From positions 496,001 to 560,000 of the forward strand of contig NZ_JACICC010000002.1 in the NCBI RefSeq assembly GCF_014195635.1: 64,000 nt of DNA, in the 5' to 3' direction. The notes under the pieces are model-generated. The model was given only the letters and a program-made list of their open reading frames with translations, was not told the origin of the DNA and did not search any database. Below are positions 18,037 to 26,419 of the stretch, one piece after another. Origin of the DNA: Pseudochelatococcus contaminans (GTDB taxonomy: Bacteria > Pseudomonadota > Alphaproteobacteria > Rhizobiales > Beijerinckiaceae). The translations under genes and the position numbers were made by a program. Positions within the stretch are counted from its first letter, which is position 1. Each line of letters starts with the position of its first letter.

Positions 18037-19011
18037 ATGAGCGCCGGCCACGCACAATTCACACGCGCAACACTGACACTCGGCCCCGTTCTCTATCTGT
18101 GGGAAGGAAGCCGGTGGCGCGATTTCTACTATCGCATCGCAGACGAAGCGCCGGTCAGTCACGTCTGCATCGGAGAGACGGTCTGCTCCAAGCGGCAGCA
18201 CTTTTACGAACCCTATCTCGCCGATGTCATCGACCGGCTGGAAAGCGCGGGCAAACAGGTGATCGTTTCAACGCTGTCACTGATCACCGCTGAACGCGAA
18301 AGCCGCTATGCGCGCGCCATGATCGGCGACGGCGGTTATCCCGTCGAGGCCAACGATCTGGCGACGCTTGGCATGCTGGCCGGACTACCGCACATCATCG
18401 GCCCGACCGTGAACGTCTACAACAGCGCCACCGCGCGTCTGCTGGCGGCGCGGGGATGCGTGGCGATCTGCCTGCCGCCGGAACTGCCCACCGAATCTGT
18501 GCGGCGCATCGTCGCCGAAACGCCGGAGGTAGCATTCGAAGTTTTTGCCTTCGGCCGTGTGCCACTGGCGATTTCCGCCCGCTGCGCTCATGCCCGCTCG
18601 AAGGGCAACATCAAGGATAACTGCCGGTTCGTCTGCGGCGAGGATCCGGACGGCCTGCCGGTGCACACTCTCGACCGGCAGCCGTTTCTGGCGATCAACG
18701 GCGTGCAGACCGTCTCCTACACCTGCCAGTCCATGCTGGCGGATATGCATGACCTGATGGCGGCCGGCATCGCGCGTTTCAGGCTGTCTCCGCAATGCTG
18801 CGACATGGTCGCGGTGGCGCAGGTTCATGAGGACGTGCTGGCAAACCGGATCGCGCCGGAGGAAGGCATCGCCCGTTTGCGCGCGATCTATCCCTCCGCG
18901 CCATTCTCCAACGGCTTCCACCACGGCAAGGAGGGAGCGGCATGGATAGCGCGGCAGGCCGCCGCCACCGCGCCATACGCTGACCACGAAACGGATATGG
19001 CAGTGTCATGA
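18037..19011 (+). CDS. ubiV: O2-independent ubiquinone hydroxylase subunit UbiV (U32 family)
   Basis: A 324-residue partner of UbiU. Conserved elements are LGPVLYLWEGSRWRDFY, HVCIGETVCSKR, EANDLATLGMLAG and GPTVNVYNS. Cluster cysteines are at C50, C183, C196 and C200; the CX12CX3C spacing of the last three equals that of E. coli UbiV. It follows ubiU by 4 nt, so the three ubi genes form one transcript. The gene ends 38 bp before the convergent Crp/Fnr gene. Confidence 0.94.
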   Translation: MSAGHAQFTRATLTLGPVLYLWEGSRWRDFYYRIADEAPVSHVCIGETVCSKRQHFYEPYLADVIDRLESAGKQVIVSTLSLITAERESRYARAMIGDGGYPVEANDLATLGMLAGLPHIIGPTVNVYNSATARLLAARGCVAICLPPELPTESVRRIVAETPEVAFEVFAFGRVPLAISARCAHARSKGNIKDNCRFVCGEDPDGLPVHTLDRQPFLAINGVQTVSYTCQSMLADMHDLMAAGIARFRLSPQCCDMVAVAQVHEDVLANRIAPEEGIARLRAIYPSAPFSNGFHHGKEGAAWIARQAAATAPYADHETDMAVS

Positions 19012-19049
19012 AGCACCGAGCGCCAGAGACATACGCCGACACAACCGCT

Positions 19050-19742
19050 TTACGGATGGCCTTCGGCGATCTGCATCAGGCCCGCCGGGTTGCAGACCAC
19101 GAGCTTCTGCCGGCCGCTGCCGACGATTCCCTGCACTTCCCACGCGGACATGATGCGCGAAACCGTGTGAAGCGTGCTGCCCGTCATCTCGGCGATATCC
19201 TGCCGGGTGATGGGAAAATCGATGCAGATGCCATCGGCCTCTTTCCGGCCTGCCTTGCGGGCAATCCGCAGGACGGTGTGGGCGATGCGGCGCTCCACCT
19301 CCTGGGTGGACATCTCGCACAGACGCGTATGGGCCTCGTCGAGCCGCTCGCCCACGATGCGCATGGCGTTGATGGCGACGCGGGGCGTGGCCTCCACCAC
19401 GGCATCCCATGCCGTCAGCGACCAGCCGACGACGATGCTCTCCACCGCCGCCCGCGCGGTGACGGGATAGTCCCGGCGCGTGGTGGCGCGCGCGAAGCCG
19501 AAAATATCGCCCGGATGCAGAATGCGCACCATGATCTGCCGCCCCTCGGGCGTGAGCTGGGTGACCTTCAACCTGCCGTTCAGCAGCAGGTAGAAGGTGT
19601 CGGCATCCTCGCCCTGCTCGAACACCGCATCGCCCCGGTCCACCCGCCGCGCCGTGGCGTGCATCATCAGCCGGGTCAGTTCGGCGTCACTCACGTCGCT
19701 GAACAGCGACAGCGTGCGGACCATAAAAATATCGATCTTCAT
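19050..19742 (-). CDS. Crp/Fnr-family transcriptional regulator
   Basis: A 230-residue regulator with a cyclic-nucleotide-binding-like beta-roll (GDAVFEQGEDADTFYLLLNGRLKV, ILHPGDIFGFA), a long dimer helix and a C-terminal winged helix-turn-helix with recognition region TGSTLHTVSRIMSAWE. It lacks the N-terminal cysteine cluster of FNR, so it is not an FNR-type Fe-S O2 sensor; DNR/NnrR- or Crp-like sensing is possible. Only 45 bp separate it from the upstream dctA stop, with no visible promoter or terminator between, so it may be co-transcribed from the sigma-54 dctA promoter. It is convergent with ubiTUV, and TTGTG-N4-CACAA upstream of ubiT/ubiD is a candidate target. Confidence 0.88.
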   Translation of the reverse strand: MKIDIFMVRTLSLFSDVSDAELTRLMMHATARRVDRGDAVFEQGEDADTFYLLLNGRLKVTQLTPEGRQIMVRILHPGDIFGFARATTRRDYPVTARAAVESIVVGWSLTAWDAVVEATPRVAINAMRIVGERLDEAHTRLCEMSTQEVERRIAHTVLRIARKAGRKEADGICIDFPITRQDIAEMTGSTLHTVSRIMSAWEVQGIVGSGRQKLVVCNPAGLMQIAEGHP

Positions 19743-19787
19743 GCCTGGTTACGCTCGTTTCCTGACGATCATCACTGCTTCCCGATC

Positions 19788-21098
19788 TCAACCGGCGGTG
19801 TCGGCGGCGGGTTGCTTCTCGCCCTTCAGCGCGGCGTGCAGGCGGGTCTGGTCGAGTTCACCCTCCCAGCGCGCCACCACGAGACATGCCACCGTGTTGC
19901 CGATGATATTGGTCAACGCCCTGCACTCGGACATGAAACGGTCGACGCCGAGAATCAGGGCCATGCCCGCGATGGGGACCGAGGGCACGACCGAAAGCGT
20001 CGCGGCGAGCGTGATGAAGCCTGCCCCGGTGATGCCGGCCGCTCCCTTGGAACTCAGCATCGCCACCAGCAGCAGCATGATCTGGTCGCCAAGCGGCAGA
20101 TCGATGCCGACCGCCTGCGCAATGAAGAGCACCGCCATGGTCATGTAGATGTTGGTGCCGTCGAGGTTGAAGGAATAGCCGGTCGGGATGACGAGCCCCA
20201 CGACCGACTTGGTGGCGCCGGCGTCTTCCATCTTCTGCATCAGCGTCGGCAGGGCCGCCTCGGACGAGCTGGTGCCAAGCACGACGAGCAGCTCTTCCTT
20301 GATGTAACGCAGCAACGCGAAGATCGAAAAGCCGTTGAGCCGGGCGACGAGGCCAAGCACGACCACCACGAAGAAAGCCGCCGTGAGGTAAAACGTGACC
20401 ACCAGCATGAACAGGCTGCTGATGGACTGGACGCCGTATTGTCCCACGGTGAACGCCATGCCGCCGAAAGCACCGATGGGCGCGGCGCTCATCAGGATCG
20501 AAACGAGCTTGAAGATGGGCGCCGTCACCGCCTGAAGAAATTCGAGCACCGGCCTTCCCCGCTCGCCGGAAGAGGCCAGTGCGATGCCGAACAACACTGC
20601 GATGAACAGCACCTGCAGTATATTGCCGTCGGCGAAGGCCCCCATCATGGTGGAGGGAATGATGTTGAGGAGAAAGTCCACCAGCGTACTGTCGTGCGCC
20701 TCGTCGGCATAACCGCTCACCGCAGCACCGTCGAGCGTTGCCGGATCGATGTTGAGGCCGGCGCCGGGCTGGACGACATTGCCGACGACGAGGCCGATCG
20801 CCAGCGCGAGAGTGGAAAAGAACAGGAAGTAGATCATGGATTTGCCGACCACGCGGCCGACTTTTCCAAGATCGCTCATGCTGCCGATGCCGGTGGAAAC
20901 CGTGAGGAAAATCACCGGCACGATGATCATCTTCACCAGCTTGATGAAGCCGTCGCCGAACGGCTTCATCGCCGTGCCGACATCCGGCCAGAAATGGCCA
21001 AGCGCGATACCGATGATGATCGCCGCTATGACCTGAACATACAGATGACGATAAAAGGGGGACTTGCGTATCGGTTTTGAGGCTTGCGATATCAACAT
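19788..21098 (-). CDS. dctA: C4-dicarboxylate transport protein DctA
   Basis: A 436-residue DAACS symporter for succinate, fumarate and malate in the inner membrane. Signatures are very close to Dct[42 protein letters not shown] and [16 protein letters not shown], with the N-terminal [20 protein letters not shown]. The ATG at 21098 follows GGAGG. A perfect sigma-54 promoter precedes it, the classical arrangement for dctA in rhizobia, although dctBD lies 14 kb away here instead of being divergent. The Crp/Fnr gene follows at 45 bp. Confidence 0.95.
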   Translation of the reverse strand: MLISQASKPIRKSPFYRHLYVQVIAAIIIGIALGHFWPDVGTAMKPFGDGFIKLVKMIIVPVIFLTVSTGIGSMSDLGKVGRVVGKSMIYFLFFSTLALAIGLVVGNVVQPGAGLNIDPATLDGAAVSGYADEAHDSTLVDFLLNIIPSTMMGAFADGNILQVLFIAVLFGIALASSGERGRPVLEFLQAVTAPIFKLVSILMSAAPIGAFGGMAFTVGQYGVQSISSLFMLVVTFYLTAAFFVVVVLGLVARLNGFSIFALLRYIKEELLVVLGTSSSEAALPTLMQKMEDAGATKSVVGLVIPTGYSFNLDGTNIYMTMAVLFIAQAVGIDLPLGDQIMLLLVAMLSSKGAAGITGAGFITLAATLSVVPSVPIAGMALILGVDRFMSECRALTNIIGNTVACLVVARWEGELDQTRLHAALKGEKQPAADTAG

Positions 21099-21157
21099 TG
21101 GCTCCTCCCTGAGACCATCGCTGTCCCGCTATGCGGGGCTTTTCTGCGTGATCTCAT

Positions 21158-21175
21158 CGCAAGCCGCGTGCCAAT
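21158..21175 (-). promoter_or_regulatory. Sigma-54 promoter of dctA
   Basis: On the minus strand: TTGGCAC-GCGGC-TTGCG, a consensus -24/-12 element with N5 spacing. The expected start site near 21147 gives a leader of about 49 nt. Confidence 0.85.
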
Positions 21176-21224
21176 GTTATAATTTCAGCAAATACAACAT
21201 GTTACTGTTACAAAACCGCTGATA

Positions 21225-21250
21225 ACGGCTTTCCATGTCCGAAAAGCCGT
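21225..21250. promoter_or_regulatory. Inverted repeat between nrdG and dctA
   Basis: ACGGCTTT and AAAGCCGT arms flank a 10-bp centre. It lies just past the nrdG stop and 52-77 bp upstream of the dctA -24 element. It could be an nrd transcript terminator (no T-run follows) or a degenerate DctD site, since TTTCGG-ACAT is contained on the minus strand. The two roles cannot be separated by eye. Confidence 0.4.
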
Positions 21251-21268
21251 CGATCGTCTCCGTGCCTT

Positions 21269-21949
21269 TTACGGTTTCCCGGACATGCCGCCCGACGCGT
21301 AACGCGTGCCGGTGGTGCGGAAGGTTTGCAGCCGGTGCGGCAGGTCGCCCCAGCGGGCGAGATCCGCGCACAAGCGTTCCACCGCGTCCTCCGGCAGCAC
21401 GTGAGGGTCGACAGTCGTGCGCAATTCGAAATCCACGCCGCTGGCTAGCAGATAATGCAGGCTCTCTCTGGCCCGGTCGCCGCTGCGCGGCACGCCCGTC
21501 ACCCGCTGGTATTCACCGAAGGCCGCCTTGATATCGAACCCGACCCAGTCCACCAGCGGCAGCAGGGCGGCAAGACGCGCCGGATAAGCACCGCCCGAAT
21601 GAAGGCCGATGCGATATCCCATGGCGCGAACCTGACGGATTGCCGCCGGGAGCTGCTTTTGCAGCGTGGGCTCGCCGCCGGAAAAAACGACGCCGTCGAG
21701 CAAGCCTCGCCGGCTTTCCAGAAACGCAACGACGTCCGCCCACGGGATCTTCGCCTCGCTTCTGGCCGGTAGCAACTCAGGGTTGTGGCAGTAGCTGCAA
21801 TCCCACGGACACCCCTGGCAGAAAATGGTTGCCGCCAGTTGTCCGGGCCAGTCGCAGAACGACATGGGCTCCAGCCCGCCGACCCGGATGAGGTTTTCGC
21901 ACGGCTCAGTCGCGCCGGGCGCGTTCCTCTTTGAAGTACACCCGTTCAT
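21269..21949 (-). CDS. nrdG: Anaerobic ribonucleotide reductase activating protein (radical SAM)
   Basis: A 226-residue radical SAM activase that generates the glycyl radical on NrdD. The Fe-S motif is C47-C51-C54 in CQGCPWDCSYCHNP, followed by VVFSGGEPTLQ for SAM binding and GFDIKAAF. The family core normally starts near IRVGGLEP; the ATG at 21949 adds about 20 residues and overlaps the end of the preceding small gene by 44 nt, the GTG at 21958 by 53 nt. No better start codon lies in between. It is the last gene of the nrdD / glycyl-tail / nrdG run. Confidence 0.9.
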   Translation of the reverse strand: MNGCTSKRNAPGATEPCENLIRVGGLEPMSFCDWPGQLAATIFCQGCPWDCSYCHNPELLPARSEAKIPWADVVAFLESRRGLLDGVVFSGGEPTLQKQLPAAIRQVRAMGYRIGLHSGGAYPARLAALLPLVDWVGFDIKAAFGEYQRVTGVPRSGDRARESLHYLLASGVDFELRTTVDPHVLPEDAVERLCADLARWGDLPHRLQTFRTTGTRYASGGMSGKP

Positions 21950-22109
21950 GGAACTCACCCTTTTTGCCGCGATTGAAGGACGAAACCGGACGGTGATATC
22001 CCATCACCCGGGTCCAGACCTCACAGCGCTGGCGCTGGTCATCGGGCAGGGCCACGGTATTCGGCCGGTCGGCTGTTGGCGTTACATCGGCATTCGTGAC
22101 GTTTTTCAT
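21906..22109 (-). CDS. Separate glycyl-radical tail of NrdD
   Basis: A 67-residue polypeptide whose second half, CEVWTRVMGYHRPVSSF followed by NRGKKGEFHER, is the C-terminal glycyl-radical segment of class III ribonucleotide reductases. Gly37 in RVMGY is the expected radical glycine. In most NrdD proteins this segment is fused after the CPxHGY...CPKC zinc motif; here NrdD stops just past that motif and this gene begins 14 nt later in another frame, with its own GAGGAAAGGAA ribosome site. So the catalytic subunit seems encoded in two pieces. A programmed frameshift or a sequencing error joining the two is possible but not required. It overlaps nrdG. Confidence 0.82.
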   Translation of the reverse strand: MKNVTNADVTPTADRPNTVALPDDQRQRCEVWTRVMGYHRPVSSFNRGKKGEFHERVYFKEERARRD

Positions 22110-22123
22110 GGTGTTTCCTTTCC

Positions 22124-23923
22124 TCAGGCGGAAGCGCGCAGCCGCTGTTCCAGAATTTCGGCATCGCACTTGGGACAGAACTCATGCTCACCCTCGATGT
22201 AGCCATGCTTCGGGCAGACCGAGAACGTCGGGGTGACGGTGATGTAAGGCAGGCGGAAGTTCTCCAGCGCGCGGCGCACGAGCCGCGCGCACGCATCCGC
22301 CGAGGCAAGGCGCGTGCCCATGTAGAGGTGAAGAACGGTGCCGCCCGTATATCTGCACTGCAATGCATCCTGCCGCATCAAGGCCTCGAACGGATCGTCC
22401 GTGAAACCGACGGGAAGCTGGCTGGAGTTGGTGTAATAAGGCTCATGCTCCGTGCCGGCTTGCAGAATATCCGGATACCGCTTGCGATCCTCGCGGGCGA
22501 AGCGATACGTCGCGCCCTCTGCCGGAGTCGCCTCCAGGTTGTAGAGATGGCCGGTTTCCTCCTGAAAACCGACAATCCTCCGGCGCACGTGATCGAGAAG
22601 GCGCAGGGCGAGATCGTAGCCCCGATCGCTGGTGATATCCTCCTCGTCGTCAGTGAAGTTGCGGATCATCTCGTTGATGCCATTGACGCCAAGTGTCGAG
22701 AAGTGGTTCCGCAGGGTTCCGAGATACCGCCGTGTGTAGGGAAGCAGGCCGTCATCGATGAGCTGCTGCACGAACCGGCGCTTGATTTCGAGGCTGTCGC
22801 GGCCAATGGCCAACAGCGCGTCCAGCGCATCGAAAAGGCCCGCCTCGTTACCTTTGTGGAGATAGCCCAGCCGCGCGCAGTTGATCGTGACGACGCCGAG
22901 CGAGCCCGTCTGCTCCGCGCTGCCGAACAGGCCGTTGCCGCGTTTCAGCAACTCGCTCAGATCGAGCTGCAAGCGGCAGCACATGGACCGGACCATGTTC
23001 GGCTTCATGTCCGAGTTGATGAAGTTCTGGAAATACGGCAGCCCGTATTTGGCCGTCAGCGCGAACAGACGCTGCGCATTCTCGCTCTCCCACGGAAAAT
23101 CCGGTGTGATGTTGTAAGTCGGAATGGGAAAGGTGAACACCCGGCCGCTGTTATCGCCCGCGGCCATCACTTCCATGTAGGCGCGGTTGATCATGTCCAT
23201 TTCGGCCTGCAACTCGCCGTAGGTGAAATCTGCTTCCCGTCCGGCGATCAGGGGCCGTTGCGCGCGCAGATCCTCCGGGCATGTCCAGTCGAAGGTGAGG
23301 TTCGTGAACGGTGTCTGCGTGCCCCAACGCGACGGCACGTTGAGGTTGTAAATCAGCTCCTGCATGCACTGATGCACCTCGCTGTAACCGAGACCGTCGA
23401 TGCGCACATAGGGCGCCATGTATGTGTCGAAGGAGCTGAACGCCTGCGCCCCGGCCCATTCGTTCTGGAGCGTGCCGAGAAAATTGACGATCTGCCCGAC
23501 GGCACTCGACATATGACGCGGAGGGCCGGCCTCCACCTTGCCGGGCACGCCGTTCAACCCCTCCTGCAGCAACGTGCGCAGCGACCAGCCGGCGCAGTAG
23601 CCCGACAGCATGTCGAGATCGTGGATATGCAGCGCGCCGGATCTGTGCGCCTCTCCGACAGCCGGCGGATAGACGTGCGACAGCCAATAGTTGGCCACCA
23701 TCTTGCCGGACACATTGAGAATCAGGCCGCCGAGCGAATAACCCTGATTGGCGTTGGCGTTGACGCGCCAGTCCGAGCGGTCGAGATATTCGTTGATCGC
23801 CGATATGACATCGACCGTGACAGCCTCATCCTTCCCGGAATGCCGCGATGGCGACCCCGCATCGGGGAACCATTCGTTACCCGTCGCGGACGCGAGCGGG
23901 TTCGGTGTGCTGGCAGCGTGCAT
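22124..23923 (-). CDS. nrdD: Anaerobic ribonucleoside-triphosphate reductase, main part lacking the glycyl tail
   Basis: A 599-residue class III ribonucleotide reductase. Recognisable segments are ALHIHDLDMLSGYCAGW, the PIPTYNITPDF strand, MCCRLQLDLSELLKRGNGLFG, TGSLGVVTINCARLGY and the C-terminal FSVCPKHGYIEGEHEFCPKC zinc site (C570, C583, C586). The chain ends 13 residues later with no RVxGY glycyl-radical motif; that lies in the next small gene. No N-terminal ATP-cone is apparent, which with the missing tail explains the short length compared with about 700 for E. coli NrdD. It makes dNTPs without O2, consistent with anaerobic growth. Confidence 0.92.
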   Translation of the reverse strand: MHAASTPNPLASATGNEWFPDAGSPSRHSGKDEAVTVDVISAINEYLDRSDWRVNANANQGYSLGGLILNVSGKMVANYWLSHVYPPAVGEAHRSGALHIHDLDMLSGYCAGWSLRTLLQEGLNGVPGKVEAGPPRHMSSAVGQIVNFLGTLQNEWAGAQAFSSFDTYMAPYVRIDGLGYSEVHQCMQELIYNLNVPSRWGTQTPFTNLTFDWTCPEDLRAQRPLIAGREADFTYGELQAEMDMINRAYMEVMAAGDNSGRVFTFPIPTYNITPDFPWESENAQRLFALTAKYGLPYFQNFINSDMKPNMVRSMCCRLQLDLSELLKRGNGLFGSAEQTGSLGVVTINCARLGYLHKGNEAGLFDALDALLAIGRDSLEIKRRFVQQLIDDGLLPYTRRYLGTLRNHFSTLGVNGINEMIRNFTDDEEDITSDRGYDLALRLLDHVRRRIVGFQEETGHLYNLEATPAEGATYRFAREDRKRYPDILQAGTEHEPYYTNSSQLPVGFTDDPFEALMRQDALQCRYTGGTVLHLYMGTRLASADACARLVRRALENFRLPYITVTPTFSVCPKHGYIEGEHEFCPKCDAEILEQRLRASA

Positions 23924-23998
23924 CCGGATGCTCCATCATGGGTGAGCCGCCACCGCAGGTGCTGATACCCCTATATGTGGCGATATTTGATGATAGAT

Positions 23999-24014
23999 GC
24001 ACTATATATTGATT
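23999..24014. promoter_or_regulatory. NrdR-box-like site upstream of nrdD
   Basis: GCACTATATATTGATT matches 13 of 16 positions of the NrdR consensus (ACACWATATATWGTGT). It lies 76-91 bp upstream of nrdD. NrdR boxes usually occur in pairs about 31 bp apart; the candidate partner near 23968-23980 (CCCTATATGTGG) is poor, so this is a single-box call. Confidence 0.5.
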
Positions 24015-24039
24015 CTATCGCGAATACTCTGGGACAAAA

Positions 24040-24078
24040 CGACACTCCCGCGCATGGGCTGCATGCGCGGGAGTGTCG
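24040..24078 (-). terminator. Strong hairpin terminator of the quinone oxidoreductase operon
   Basis: A 17-bp perfect GC-rich stem with a 5-nt loop (CGACACTCCCGCGCATG and its complement). On the minus strand TTTTG follows, so it should stop transcription leaving the 24142-25107 gene and keep it out of nrdD. Confidence 0.75.
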
Positions 24079-24141
24079 CGGGGAGTAACGGGGGGTGGGC
24101 CGGAAATACCGACCGGGAGAGGCTCAGCTCATGGAATCAGC

Positions 24142-25107
24142 TCATGGAATCAGCAGCAGGCTTCCCGTCGTGCGCCCGGCCTCCAGATCGGCCTGCGCCC
24201 GCGCGGCATCGCCAAGCGGATACTCGCCACCGATTTCAGCCACGATCCCATTGCGCATGGCCGCGAACAGAGCCGCGGCGGCAGGCCTGTATGTCGCCTC
24301 GTCGGCGGCATATGCCATCACGCTGGGCCGGGCCAGCGAACGGGCAGGACCGATCTCCTCCACCGCCAGCGGTGGAATCGGCCCGGCAGCCTGACCGATG
24401 CTGGCGACCGTGCCGAAACGGCGCGTGCAGACGAGGCTGCGGACCAGCATGTCGCCGCCGATACCGTCGATGGTGTAGTCCACGCCGATCCCGCCTGTCA
24501 GAGCGGCGACTTCGGCGGCAAGATCAGCGTTCCGCCCGACGATGACGTGATCTGCGCCATATGCGCGCGCCACGTCAGCCTTCACCGCTGAACCCGCCGT
24601 GCCGATGACGGTCGCACCCAGATGCTTCGCCCACCGCACGAGCATCGACCCCAGCCCACCGGCAGCAGCATGAACCAGCAGCGTCGTCCCCGCCGCCACC
24701 GGATAGGTCCGTGTCAGCAACATATGGGCGGTCAACCCTTTGAGCATCGAGGCGGCGGCGGTGCTGAACGCGATGTCATCCGGCAAGCGGATGACCCGCC
24801 CGGCCGGCAGCGTGCGGGCCGTCGCATAAGCGCCGAGAGGCGCACCCGCATAGGCCACGCGATCACCGATGGAAAACCCGGTGACGCCATCGCCAAGCGC
24901 CTCGACCACTCCTGCCGCCTCGACGCCGGGAACGGCGGGCAGAGACAGCGCATAAAGGCCGGTCCGATGATAAATGTCGATGAAGTTGACGCCAACGGCG
25001 GCATGGCGAATGCGCACCATACCCGGTGCAGGCTGTTCGGCCGGCACTTGCACAACCTCCAGGTTATCGACGCCGCCGACGCCGGTCAGACGCACTACAG
25101 TATCCAT
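24142..25107 (-). CDS. Quinone oxidoreductase (QOR/zeta-crystallin type, MDR family)
   Basis: A 321-residue NADPH:quinone reductase of the medium-chain dehydrogenase superfamily, without catalytic zinc ligands. Motifs: GVNFIDIYHRTGLY (QOR signature), PGVEAAGVVEALG, the nucleotide-binding VHAAAGGLGSMLVRWAKHLGATVIGT, and DYTIDGIGGD. The ATG at 25107 follows AGGAGA; the longer frame upstream is unsupported. It is the last of four same-strand genes (aldo/keto reductase, CMD protein, MFS exporter, this gene) that look like a stress or xenobiotic response set. Substrate is not predictable. Confidence 0.88.
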   Translation of the reverse strand: MDTVVRLTGVGGVDNLEVVQVPAEQPAPGMVRIRHAAVGVNFIDIYHRTGLYALSLPAVPGVEAAGVVEALGDGVTGFSIGDRVAYAGAPLGAYATARTLPAGRVIRLPDDIAFSTAAASMLKGLTAHMLLTRTYPVAAGTTLLVHAAAGGLGSMLVRWAKHLGATVIGTAGSAVKADVARAYGADHVIVGRNADLAAEVAALTGGIGVDYTIDGIGGDMLVRSLVCTRRFGTVASIGQAAGPIPPLAVEEIGPARSLARPSVMAYAADEATYRPAAAALFAAMRNGIVAEIGGEYPLGDAARAQADLEAGRTTGSLLLIP

Positions 25108-25154
25108 CGCAGTCTCCTGAAATCTGGTTCGCGAGATTTGTTGCGGTGATAACC

Positions 25155-26360
25155 CTATGCGGCAGCGTGTTCCGATGGCGCTCGCGAGGCTGTGGGAGCT
25201 GGCAAAAGGGCAACGGGTATCAGACTCGCAATCAGCACGACCGCCGCAACCGTCATGACCCCGGCAAGACTGGTGAGTGAGATAACAACTGCGCCCAGCA
25301 ACGCACCCGCACCGATCGCAGCGTTGAAGATGGCGACATAAATCGCCGATGCGGGAAGCGCTGCATCGCCCGCCGCCTGGAGAATCCATGTCTGGAAGCC
25401 GACAAATACGGCAGCCACACCAATCCCCCAGCCAACCAGCAGGATACCGATGCCGGCCACGCCTGCATCCGCCCCAAACAATCCGATTCCGCCTAAGGAT
25501 AGCGCCATCACCGCCAGCGCTCCTGAAACCAGCGGCTTCAGGTAGCGGTCCACGAAAGCGCCCGTCAGCACGTTACCGAGAAGACCAGCGACGCCGAAGG
25601 TGAGAAGGAGCGCATACAGCGCGTTCGGCGGCATATGCAGACTTTCGGAAAGCACAGGCTCAATGTAGGTGAATGCGGCGAAATGCGCTGTGATCGCACA
25701 TGCTGTCGCAGCGTAGATACGCAGGAAAATCGGATTGCGGACAATGGCGGCAAGCGCTTTGCGCCCCACCGGCGCGGCAGCCGGAACGCGCGGCACCGAA
25801 AAAGCAATGGCAGCGGCGGTCAGAAAAGACAGGCCGGCAATGCACGCAAACGCCGTTCGCCAGCCGTCGAGATGGCCGATGATTCCCGCCAGAGGAACCC
25901 CAAGAACACTGGCTGCGGACACACCTCCGAAAATGATGGAAGTTGCAACGCCGACGTGCCTGGCTGGAACGATCTGCGCGCCAAGCGTTCCAATCATCGC
26001 CCAGAAGACGCCATGGGCAACAGCGCCGATAACTCTGGCGCCGAATAGCGCCGGGAAGGTCGTGGTCATCGCGGCGACGGCGCTGGACAGCGCCAGCACC
26101 AGCATCAGCGCGACAAGAAGCGGTTTGCGTGGCACCCGTCCCAATGCCATCGCCGAAATCAGAGCGGCAGCGGCAGCGATCCAGGCATAGCCGGTCACGA
26201 TCAACCCGACCTTCGCTTCCGTTTCGCCAAGATCGCCTCCTATCGACGTCAACAGCCCGATGGGCGCCAACTCCGAGGTGACGATAGCGAACGATCCGAT
26301 CCCCAGCACGCCGACAGCCAGCCAGCGTCGCCACGAGGCGCGTTCTTCCTGTTCTTGCAT
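25155..26360 (-). CDS. MFS transporter, DHA1-type sugar/drug exporter
   Basis: A 401-residue major facilitator protein with about 12 membrane helices. N-terminal SFAIVTSELAPIGLLTSIGGDLG resembles the AraJ/YdhP/SotB exporter group, followed by the loop 2-3 motif with RVPRKP and motif C-like GVSAASVLGVPLAGIIG in TM5. The ATG at 26360 is chosen; a GTG at 26399 would add 13 residues. It lies between the quinone oxidoreductase gene (47 bp) and the CMD gene (59 bp), on the same strand. The exported compound is unknown. Confidence 0.85.
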   Translation of the reverse strand: MQEQEERASWRRWLAVGVLGIGSFAIVTSELAPIGLLTSIGGDLGETEAKVGLIVTGYAWIAAAAALISAMALGRVPRKPLLVALMLVLALSSAVAAMTTTFPALFGARVIGAVAHGVFWAMIGTLGAQIVPARHVGVATSIIFGGVSAASVLGVPLAGIIGHLDGWRTAFACIAGLSFLTAAAIAFSVPRVPAAAPVGRKALAAIVRNPIFLRIYAATACAITAHFAAFTYIEPVLSESLHMPPNALYALLLTFGVAGLLGNVLTGAFVDRYLKPLVSGALAVMALSLGGIGLFGADAGVAGIGILLVGWGIGVAAVFVGFQTWILQAAGDAALPASAIYVAIFNAAIGAGALLGAVVISLTSLAGVMTVAAVVLIASLIPVALLPAPTASRAPSEHAAA

Positions 26361-26419
26361 TTGGATTGAACCTTGAATTGAGAAAAGTCCGGCAGCCACT
26401 CACAAGCAGGCCGGAGATG

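Noticed and set aside
19008-21080. A 690-codon open frame on the plus strand opposite dctA and the Crp/Fnr gene
   Set aside because: Composition is Arg/His/Asp-rich low-complexity typical of the antisense of GC-rich genes, has no recognisable domain and covers two well-supported genes. The same reasoning applies to long frames opposite maeA (38-1867), cycA (11993-13522) and sucA (62574-63932).
23987-24001. FNR box upstream of nrdD (TTGATGATAGATGC)
   Set aside because: Only the left half matches TTGAT-N4-ATCAA; the right half has too many mismatches. The overlapping NrdR-like site is the better explanation.
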